In this document: in pieces, positions 56,780 through 62,987 of the stretch
How the letters are laid out: the number at the start of each line of letters is the position of its first letter
How positions within the stretch are numbered: position 1 is the first letter of the stretch
Program-made: the position numbers and the translations under genes
Source: Polynucleobacter sphagniphilus
Lineage (GTDB): Bacteria > Pseudomonadota > Gammaproteobacteria > Burkholderiales > Burkholderiaceae
Assembly (NCBI RefSeq): GCF_001953355.1
Contig: NZ_MPIY01000003.1
Coordinates: 124,001 to 188,000, forward strand
DNA: 64,000 bases
Direction of reading: 5' to 3'
The notes under the pieces: model-generated
Databases searched by the model: none
Told to the model about the DNA's origin: nothing
What the model saw: the letters and a program-made list of their open reading frames with translations, nothing else

Positions 56780-59593
56780 ATGGCAGATATAACAATTAAC
56801 GAAGTCCGCAGACGCTTACAGCTATTTGCGAAAGAGCACGAGAGCGACAGGGAAGAGAAACAGTACGCACAGCAATTTATGCGTGATTTCTACGCTTGCT
56901 TTGGATTAAGCAAGAGTTCTGCGTCAATGTTCGAAAAGAAGGTTATTAAGTTTGGCAATGCACGGGGTTATATAGATAGCTTTATACCTGGCGTGTTATT
57001 GGTTGAACAAAAGACAACTGGCGAGGATTTGTATAAAGCATATGAGCAGGCAACTGACTATGCAATGGCAATTACTAACGAGTTTGAAAAGCCGCAGTAC
57101 ATATTAATTAGCGATTTTCAAACATTTCACCTATATAACCTACACAGCTTAGATAAAGAACCTCTCGTATGTAGCTTAAGTGAGATTAGCAAACGAGCTG
57201 ATTGGTTTATGTTTTTGGTTGATAAGCGAGTTATTGCTTACAGCGAGGAATTACCAATTAACCGTAAAGCTGTAGAGCAGATTGCCAAGTTACACGATGC
57301 TTTACTTAAAGCTAACTACACAGGTAGGGATTTAGAGAGCTTTTTAACTAGATTGCTGTTTTGCTTGTTTGCAGACGATACAGGGATATTTGGTGAGGAT
57401 GGGCAGTTTAAGAAGTTGGTAGCTAAGACTAAGGAAGATGGTAGCGACTTAGGAATGGCTATTGCTATGCTGTTTCAAGTGCTTAATACAGCACACGACA
57501 AACGGCAAACAAACTTAGATGAAGCACTTAAGGCTTTTGAATATGTAAATGGTGGATTATTTGCAGAGCAAATATCTATCCCTAGCTTTGACTTTGATTT
57601 AAGAACGATATTAGTTAAGTGTTCGGAATTAGATTGGAGTGGAATTTCGCCAGCTATTTTTGGTGCAATGTTTCAAAGCGTATTAGAAGCTGGTGCTACT
57701 GACACAGCACATCGCAAAGAGAGTAGACGAGAGTTAGGCGCACACTATACAAGCGAACGCAACATACTTAAAGTAATACAGCCATTATTTTTAGATGAGT
57801 TGCATAAGGAATTCGAGCAAGCAATTACTAAGCCTAAATTACAGGCACTTTACGATAAGTTGCATACACTTAAGTTCTTTGATCCAGCTTGCGGTTGCGG
57901 TAACTTCTTAGTTATTGCTTACAGAGAATTAAGACGTATTGAGAATGACGTTATTGCTAAGCTGTACTTTAAAGGTGATCAAGGGGGCTTATTAGACGTT
58001 AAAGAGTATTGCAAAGTAAGCATTGAACAGTTTTATGGAATTGAGATTGATGAAGCGGCTGTACATATTGCACGTGTAGCAATGTACATAACAGATCATC
58101 AACTTAACTTAGAAAGCGGTAATAGGTTTGGTGAGACTCGTGCAACCGTTCCGTTAATAGCAACTCCGCATATACATTGTGGTAACGCATTACGTATGGA
58201 TTGGAATAGCGTAGTAAAGGCTGAGGATTGTAGTTACGTGTTCGGTAATCCCCCGTTTATCGGTGCAGCATTAAAAAATACAGAACAACAAAGTGAGATG
58301 GATAGTGTTTTTTATAATATTGATGGTGCTGGTAAATTAGATTATGTTTGTGCTTGGTATGTTAAGGCTACTTATTACACTGATATAAACAGTGATATTA
58401 AGTGTGCATTTGTATCTACAAATAGCATTGCACAAGGCGAGCAACCTGCTATTTTGTGGAAAGTATTATTTAAACACGGCATTTCAATTAATTTTGCACA
58501 TAGAACATTTAGGTGGAGCAACGAAGGTAGAGGAGTTGCAGCTGTTCATTGCGTAATTATCGGCTTTAGTAAACATAGTGGTGGAGCTAAGAAATTATTT
58601 ACATATGAAAATTTAAAGGCAGATCCTGTTCTTGTAATAGCAAATCAAATTAACCCATATCTTGTTGATGCCGCTAATGTATTGATTGAAAATAGATCTA
58701 ATGTCCTTTGTCCAAACCTGCCGGACTTAATTAGAGGTAGCATCCCTTACGATGATGGGAACTTATTGTTATCTGAAGATGAAAAGAACGCAATATTAAG
58801 TGCTGATAGTAGCTTAGAAAAATACATTAAGAAATATGGTGGAGCTAAGGAAATGTTAAGCAATGAATGGCGATATTGCTTTTGGCTTAAGGATGCAACA
58901 CCAACAGAAATTGTTAGCAATAAAGTAATAAAAAATAGAGTTGAAGCTGTAAGGGATTTTCGTGAAAAGAGTAAGACAAGTTCTGTGCATTCTAAAAAGG
59001 ACATTCCTGCTTTATTTGGCGATATTCGGCAACCTAGTGCGGATTATTTGCTTATTCCGCGGCATTCATCCGAAAACAGAAAATTTATTCCAATTGCTTA
59101 CGTTAGTAAGGAAGTAATTTGTGCTGATAGTGCATATGCTTTACCGAATGCTTCTCTCTATCATTTCGGTATATTAAGTAGTTCCTTGCACAATGCTTGG
59201 ATGAGGACTGTTTGCGGTAGATTGAAGAGTGACTATAGATATTCTGGTGGTATTGTTTATAACAATTTCGTTTGGGTTAGTAATTTAGATGAGGTATTAC
59301 GAGCAAATATAGAGAAATGTTCACAGCAAGTGTTGGACATTAGGGCTAATTTAAAGGACACAACTGTAGGTGATGCTTACAAGGTGATAGCAATGCCAAT
59401 TTCTCTAATAAAAGCACACAAAGACTTAGACAAAGCAGTAGATGAAGCATACGGCTATAAAGGTGGTGATGATGATGCAAGCAGAGTTGCGTTCTTGTTT
59501 AAGCGTTATGAAGAGTTAACTAGCTTGTTACCTGCTACTGCAGTTAAGAAGAAGCGTGTAAAGAAAAATGATGATGGTGAATTGCTAATTTAA
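56780..59593 (+). CDS. Single-chain type IIG/IIL restriction-modification enzyme (MmeI-like)
   Basis: 937 aa. The N-terminal nuclease has the MmeI-like PD-(D/E)xK motif 'YIDSFIPGVLLVEQKTTGEDLYKAY' (about residue 67). A helical spacer follows ('RRELGAHYTSERNILKVIQPLFLDEL'). Then comes the gamma-type N6-adenine methyltransferase with SAM motif 'FFDPACGCGNFLVIAYREL', 'GIEIDEAAVHIARVAMYI' and catalytic 'VFGNPPFIGA'. The last ~300 residues form the target-recognition domain ('ADSAYALPNASLYHFGILSSSLHNAWMR'). It should methylate one strand and cut unmethylated DNA at a distance. It protects the element or host against phages. The specificity is not readable by eye. Confidence 0.9.
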   Translation: MADITINEVRRRLQLFAKEHESDREEKQYAQQFMRDFYACFGLSKSSASMFEKKVIKFGNARGYIDSFIPGVLLVEQKTTGEDLYKAYEQATDYAMAITNEFEKPQYILISDFQTFHLYNLHSLDKEPLVCSLSEISKRADWFMFLVDKRVIAYSEELPINRKAVEQIAKLHDALLKANYTGRDLESFLTRLLFCLFADDTGIFGEDGQFKKLVAKTKEDGSDLGMAIAMLFQVLNTAHDKRQTNLDEALKAFEYVNGGLFAEQISIPSFDFDLRTILVKCSELDWSGISPAIFGAMFQSVLEAGATDTAHRKESRRELGAHYTSERNILKVIQPLFLDELHKEFEQAITKPKLQALYDKLHTLKFFDPACGCGNFLVIAYRELRRIENDVIAKLYFKGDQGGLLDVKEYCKVSIEQFYGIEIDEAAVHIARVAMYITDHQLNLESGNRFGETRATVPLIATPHIHCGNALRMDWNSVVKAEDCSYVFGNPPFIGAALKNTEQQSEMDSVFYNIDGAGKLDYVCAWYVKATYYTDINSDIKCAFVSTNSIAQGEQPAILWKVLFKHGISINFAHRTFRWSNEGRGVAAVHCVIIGFSKHSGGAKKLFTYENLKADPVLVIANQINPYLVDAANVLIENRSNVLCPNLPDLIRGSIPYDDGNLLLSEDEKNAILSADSSLEKYIKKYGGAKEMLSNEWRYCFWLKDATPTEIVSNKVIKNRVEAVRDFREKSKTSSVHSKKDIPALFGDIRQPSADYLLIPRHSSENRKFIPIAYVSKEVICADSAYALPNASLYHFGILSSSLHNAWMRTVCGRLKSDYRYSGGIVYNNFVWVSNLDEVLRANIEKCSQQVLDIRANLKDTTVGDAYKVIAMPISLIKAHKDLDKAVDEAYGYKGGDDDASRVAFLFKRYEELTSLLPATAVKKKRVKKNDDGELLI

Positions 59594-59602
59594 GGTTAAG
59601 TT

Positions 59603-60505
59603 ATGAAAATTTATACACTACACAATACTAAGTTAGATGAAGTGGATGAAAAGCAATTTAAGTTAGAACGTGAGATACAGCAAGTATTTGAAGATAACTT
59701 AGAAACTGTAATGGGGTTAACGCTTGTACGTAGTGAGTTTACGATTAAAAATAAGCGTATTGATACGTTAGCATACGATAAACAGGCTAAGGCATTCATT
59801 ATTATCGAATATAAGCGTGACAAGAATGTTAGTGTTGTAGATCAAGGCTTTACTTATTTGAGCTTAATGTTGGAGAACAAGGCTGACTTTATTGTTGAGT
59901 ACAACGAACAGCTTAAGCAAAACTTACAGCGTACAGATATAGATTGGACGCAGACAAGAGTAGCTTTTGTTTCTCCAAGTTTTACCGAAAATCAAATATT
60001 AGCTACAAACTTTAAAGATATTGCTATTGAGTTGTGGGAAGTTAAGCGTTACGAGAACAACACAATTGTTATTAACGAGGTTAAGAAAACAAGAAGTGCA
60101 GAAAGCATTAAGCCAATTACACAGCAGAATAAAGAGTTAAAACGTGTAACGGATGAGATTGTTGTTTATACAGAAGATCAGCATACAAGCTATGCAGGTG
60201 AGGAAATGGCTGAGTTATATGACAAGTTTAAGAATGCAACACTTAACTTAGCTGATGGCATTGAAATTAAGCCGCAAAACGATTACATAGCATTTAAGAA
60301 GGATAGAAACATTGTTTGCTACGAATTACAAAAGAAGCAGATTAAAGTTTTTATAGGTGCTAAGTGGGGTGCTATTGAAGATAGCAAGGGTTTGGCTAGG
60401 GATGTTTCGCAAGTTGGACACTTTGGTACTGGCGATTACCAAATACAAGTAGACAGTGATAAAGATTTGGAATACATAATGAGCTTAGTTAAGCAGGTTT
60501 TATAG
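59603..60505 (+). CDS. PD-(D/E)xK nuclease-like protein with C-terminal DUF5655 domain
   Basis: 300 aa. The N-terminal ~130 residues hold a nuclease-like core 'RSEFTIKNKRIDTLAYDKQAKAFIIIEYKRDKN' (I-D-T-L ... E-Y-K), as in NucS/RecB-type folds. The C-terminal ~100 residues match DUF5655: 'YIAFKKDRNIVCYELQKKQIKVFIGAK' and 'DSKGLARDVSQVGHFGTGDYQIQV'. It starts 9 bp after the RM gene in the same direction, so the two are probably one operon. DUF5655 proteins often sit near restriction genes. Function is inferred to be DNA cleavage or RM support. Confidence 0.82.
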   Translation: MKIYTLHNTKLDEVDEKQFKLEREIQQVFEDNLETVMGLTLVRSEFTIKNKRIDTLAYDKQAKAFIIIEYKRDKNVSVVDQGFTYLSLMLENKADFIVEYNEQLKQNLQRTDIDWTQTRVAFVSPSFTENQILATNFKDIAIELWEVKRYENNTIVINEVKKTRSAESIKPITQQNKELKRVTDEIVVYTEDQHTSYAGEEMAELYDKFKNATLNLADGIEIKPQNDYIAFKKDRNIVCYELQKKQIKVFIGAKWGAIEDSKGLARDVSQVGHFGTGDYQIQVDSDKDLEYIMSLVKQVL

Positions 60506-60550
60506 GTTTATTAGGTAGGAATTTGTAGCTTACGAACTTAAAATACAGTT

Positions 60551-60730
60551 ATGACACAAGAAATGCTAACTGTAGGCTTTGACGATAGCGAAGATAAGCT
60601 GGTGTTTAAGCTTGATATGAACTACATAACCACGGATGACGCTGTTAGGTTGAGGGTAATGACTAGGCTTAAGGCAATGGTTGACGCTGAGTTAGATTAC
60701 TTAACAAGCGAACGAGTAATACTTAAGTAG
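60551..60730 (+). CDS. Small protein, 59 aa, unknown (not in ORF track)
   Basis: ATG 60551 to TAG 60730: 'MTQEMLTVGFDDSEDKLVFK', 'LDMNYITTDDAVRLRVMTRL', 'KAMVDAELDYLTSERVILK'. Acidic with a helical second half; no upstream Shine-Dalgarno. It is co-directional with and 45 bp after the DUF5655 gene. It could be an accessory or regulatory protein of the RM unit or of the excision machinery. Whether it is expressed is not certain. Confidence 0.5.
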   Translation: MTQEMLTVGFDDSEDKLVFKLDMNYITTDDAVRLRVMTRLKAMVDAELDYLTSERVILK

Positions 60731-60838
60731 TAGTGCAACGCACTTTAACCCAAGTCTTTCTACACTTTTCTATCCTTAACAAAGCCTTATAGAACGTGGT
60801 TTGTAGGGCGATTTTTTACCCAAAAAAAAGTGCAACTT

Positions 60839-60864
60839 GGTATGCTACAAAGGTATGCTACAAA
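60839..60864 (+). repeat. Right-end tandem copies of the 13-bp motif GGTATGCTACAAA
   Basis: Two exact head-to-tail copies of GGTATGCTACAAA (60839-60851, 60852-60864), about 45 bp inside the right att core. An exact reverse-complement copy lies at 50900-50912 near the left core. Occurrence only at both ends, with 13-bp phasing, fits integrase arm-type sites. Confidence 0.75.
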
Positions 60865-60901
60865 TTTAGAAAGCTATATAAAATAAGGCTAGTAGCTATC
60901 G

Positions 60902-60925
60902 AGTAAGTTATTCGTAATGAAAAGG
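60902..60925. other. attR: right junction of the element
   Basis: Element arm AGTAAGTT, core ATTCGTAA (60910-60917), chromosomal arm TGAAAAGG. See attL for the reconstructed attB and attP. Confidence 0.85.
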
Positions 60926-60955
60926 TCGCCAGTTCGATTCCGGCAAGCGGCACCA
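60910..60955 (+). pseudogene. tRNA-Thr(CGU), 3' half, split by the integrated element
   Basis: ATTCGTAATGAAAAGGTCGC then CAGTTCGATTCCGGCAAGCG, ending GCACCA: anticodon loop, 3' anticodon stem, variable loop, T-arm GCCAG-TTCGATT-CCGGC, acceptor AAGCGGC, discriminator A and CCA. It completes the 5' half at 50801-50838. No 5' half is supplied by the element at this junction, so neither end encodes a whole tRNA. Confidence 0.92.
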
Positions 60956-60969
60956 ACGCTACTTGTTTT

Positions 60970-62409
60970 TTAGATTTCGATATGTGCGCGTAAGCCATAA
61001 AAATTGACTGGCCCACGCGCAGAGTTATAGGCTGGATTGGTAATGTGTTGGTAGTCGGCTGAAATATAAAGGTTTTTATAAACCTGCGCGCTGTAGTAAG
61101 TTTCAATAACTTGTTCTCTTTTATAGCTTAATGCGCTATCACCGATAAACATCGTATAGCCACCTTGCTGAAGATAGCTAATTTCTGAAGCTGAGATTCC
61201 ATTGATTGCATATCCAAGCCCAATAGTGTCATTTGGCCTGCTCCAGTTGCTACCCTTCAGAGTTGTACCAAAAGATAGGGAGCTGCTGACATCAAGAGTT
61301 TGTGTTTCTGTTTGACCATTATTCCAACTCCATCTGGCAAACAATCCCAAATCTTCGTTGACGGCTTGTTCGATATTTAAGCCATAACCCCACATGTTTT
61401 GCTCACTAAATCGAGCCGTGAGAATATTGGGAGTGAGGCCTAGCTGATAACCCTGGTTAATCGCGTTTTGATAGCTTGCCATGAATGCGCGTTGTTGAAG
61501 GAACAGGCCTCTTACTGCGCCAGGTTGACCCCAGAGTTCATGTTGATGTGTTAGTTCAACCTGATTGGTGTAGTCTTGAGTAAGGGAGTAATTGAGTTCC
61601 ATGGTATTAGGAGTGGTTGGGACTGCAAGGCGGGCTGCCCTTAGGGTCCAATCTCCCTGGTACCATTCTCCAACGACACCATATGTAAAGCCTTTGGCAT
61701 CAGCTGCATATCCATAGGCGGCCATCGAAAATAAAGCAAAATTCTGAAATTGCGTTCTTGGATCGTGACTGTATTTATTTTGGTCAAAGAAATCCAATGA
61801 AGCAAATTTTCCATAAGAAACCACAAGACGATTTGAATCTACTGGGCCAGCCAATTGGTTTGGCCCATCTTCAATATGCTCTCGTTCGCCACCTAGACCA
61901 ATTGTTTGTCGAATAAATGCTCGTGCACTGTAATAGGTGGGTGGAATATACGAACCCTTTTGTAATTCACCATTCTGAAAAGCACCCAATCCAACTAGTG
62001 ATCCACCAAAAGGGGTGCCTTCAAACATTTCGGGGTTGTAATAAAACTCGCCGCCTTCCCAGAGTCTTCCGCCTAAAAAAGCAGTTGCACTCCATGTGAA
62101 GCTGTCATTGCCACTACCTTCGGTCTTATTTAAGAGGCTATTTTGGCCATAGTAGGGTGAGTTGAAGTTATTTTTCTGCCCAATGATGTAGGTTGACTGC
62201 GCATGAATGCTCCATTGCTCAGGTGGATCATCGACTGGATTGAATTGGGCTAATACAGTTGGGCTGGAGCGAACTGGTGCTTCAGCCAAGAGCGTTAGTG
62301 GATTGACCTGATTGGATTGCGAGTGAACCAAGGTGGGTGCAAGTAAAGACAAAGTCATGCCGATCGACTGCAGTCTTATGTTGCCTAGGATTCGACGCGC
62401 CAACATCAC
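60970..62409 (-). CDS. OprB-family (carbohydrate-selective type) outer-membrane porin
   Basis: 479 aa (GTG 62409) or 478 aa (ATG 62406). The signal peptide ends near 'LVHSQ'. The mature part starts with 'WSIHAQSTYIIGQKNNFNSPYYGQNSL' and runs as short amphipathic strands with aromatic ends ('GGRLWEGGEFYYNPEMFEG', 'LVVSYGKFASLDFFD', 'GLFARWSWNNGQTE'), typical of OprB-like 16-strand porins. The end 'RGPVNFYGLRAHIEI' is a terminal beta strand. A strong Fur-like inverted repeat directly upstream suggests iron regulation, so the substrate may be a metal complex rather than sugar (inference). Confidence 0.85.
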   Translation of the reverse strand: MMLARRILGNIRLQSIGMTLSLLAPTLVHSQSNQVNPLTLLAEAPVRSSPTVLAQFNPVDDPPEQWSIHAQSTYIIGQKNNFNSPYYGQNSLLNKTEGSGNDSFTWSATAFLGGRLWEGGEFYYNPEMFEGTPFGGSLVGLGAFQNGELQKGSYIPPTYYSARAFIRQTIGLGGEREHIEDGPNQLAGPVDSNRLVVSYGKFASLDFFDQNKYSHDPRTQFQNFALFSMAAYGYAADAKGFTYGVVGEWYQGDWTLRAARLAVPTTPNTMELNYSLTQDYTNQVELTHQHELWGQPGAVRGLFLQQRAFMASYQNAINQGYQLGLTPNILTARFSEQNMWGYGLNIEQAVNEDLGLFARWSWNNGQTETQTLDVSSSLSFGTTLKGSNWSRPNDTIGLGYAINGISASEISYLQQGGYTMFIGDSALSYKREQVIETYYSAQVYKNLYISADYQHITNPAYNSARGPVNFYGLRAHIEI

Positions 62410-62427
62410 TCTGACAAAGCCTTAATC

Positions 62428-62479
62428 TAAATGAGAATGATTACTATTATACGTACTAAATAGTAATCATTCTCATTTA
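62428..62479. promoter_or_regulatory. Fur-box-like 21-bp perfect inverted repeat in the porin promoter
   Basis: AAATGAGAATGATTACTATT (62429-62448) and AATAGTAATCATTCTCATTT (62459-62478) are perfect reverse complements with a 10-nt spacer, plus one more T-A pair outside. Each arm resembles a Fur box (TGAGAATGATTACTA against the 7-1-7 TGATAATnATTATCA). It is 20-70 bp upstream of the porin start and about 105 bp before the 35-aa gene on the other strand, so it could control both. Confidence 0.72.
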
Positions 62480-62582
62480 AATACAGAATTCACCGGGTAT
62501 TTACGAGAAAAGGGCTATTAAACCCCTGATATCGAATCTTATTAGGGTTATACTCTAGGTACTAACCCTTAAGGAGATTCAA

Positions 62583-62690
62583 ATGACTCAGTTATTGAAT
62601 ATGTTTAACCAGATTTTTTCTGACAGCAAAGTAGCCAAGGCGAAACAAGCGCGTCATTATGATTTTGATGGCGCATATCGCGGCATGTAA
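62583..62690 (+). CDS. Small protein, 35 aa, unknown (not in ORF track)
   Basis: ATG 62583 with AAGGAGATTCAA directly upstream and TAA at 62690. Reads 'MTQLLNMFNQIFSDSKVAKA' then 'KQARHYDFDGAYRGM'. Its strong ribosome-binding site, the tight terminator 21 bp behind and promoter-like AT-rich sequence in front make it a real short gene. It begins with a short amphipathic helix and has a basic middle and a Tyr/Asp-rich tail. Not recognised. A Fur-like palindrome upstream may regulate it. Confidence 0.72.
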   Translation: MTQLLNMFNQIFSDSKVAKAKQARHYDFDGAYRGM

Positions 62691-62710
62691 TCCGTAACAC
62701 GGCTTTAAAA

Positions 62711-62739
62711 AAAGAACCGCCTTCGGGCGGTTTTTCTTT
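62711..62739 (+). terminator. Rho-independent terminator after the 35-aa gene
   Basis: AAAGAACCGCC-TTCG-GGCGGTTTTTCTTT, a perfect stem with a UUCG tetraloop and U-run, 21 bp after the stop codon. Confidence 0.93.
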
Positions 62740-62987
62740 GCCCACTTTTAGGGGGGCATTTAGGGTAAGCACGAGTTGGTAGGGTGAAATATCCAGGCTC
62801 AAAGCTATTACTATCGATCTTTATTAGTGCTTGATAGCATCTGCACTCAAGGGTTATCACTAGTAATGCAATTAATCAATTCTTGATGTCTATCAAGATG
62901 TTAATCGCCAGAATATTCAAAAATCACGCATGCCATTTTTATGGCGATCAATGAATATAAAAGAAGAAATTGAGGAGACACCAAATC
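62740..62987. promoter_or_regulatory. oxlT upstream region with an FNR-type dyad
   Basis: About 250 bp without a gene. At 62883-62896 TTGATgtctATCAA is a perfect Crp/Fnr consensus dyad, extended to TCTTGAT/ATCAAGA. It lies 91 bp before the oxlT start. A second shorter match of the same geometry is upstream of oxc. Control by the Crp/Fnr-type regulator encoded at 10.7 kb is inferred. Confidence 0.6.

Larger units (their letters stand above)
50831..60917. mobile_element. Integrated ~10.1-kb element in the tRNA-Thr(CGU) anticodon loop
   Basis: The element is bounded by the 8-bp direct repeat ATTCGTAA (50831-50838 and 60910-60917), which is the anticodon loop of the interrupted tRNA-Thr. It is more A+T-rich than the flanks and carries, in order: tyrosine integrase, its own tRNA-Thr(CGU), two tiny ORFs, a 148-aa ORF, a HUH-type protein, a short tyrosine recombinase, four unknown minus-strand genes, an MmeI-like RM enzyme, a PD-(D/E)XK/DUF5655 protein and a 59-aa ORF. 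Packing is tight, with many gaps of 0-10 bp. No conjugation, capsid or terminase genes are visible, so it may be a satellite or a non-conjugative island. Confidence 0.92.

Noticed and set aside
50831-60917. The element as an ICE or complete prophage
   Set aside because: No relaxase of conjugative size, coupling protein, type IV secretion, terminase, portal or capsid gene is visible in the 10 kb.
60858-61106. ORF of 82 aa on the minus strand ('PLAGIELATFSLRI')
   Set aside because: This is the well-known false protein read from the antisense of a tRNA 3' half; it spans the split tRNA-Thr and the porin end.
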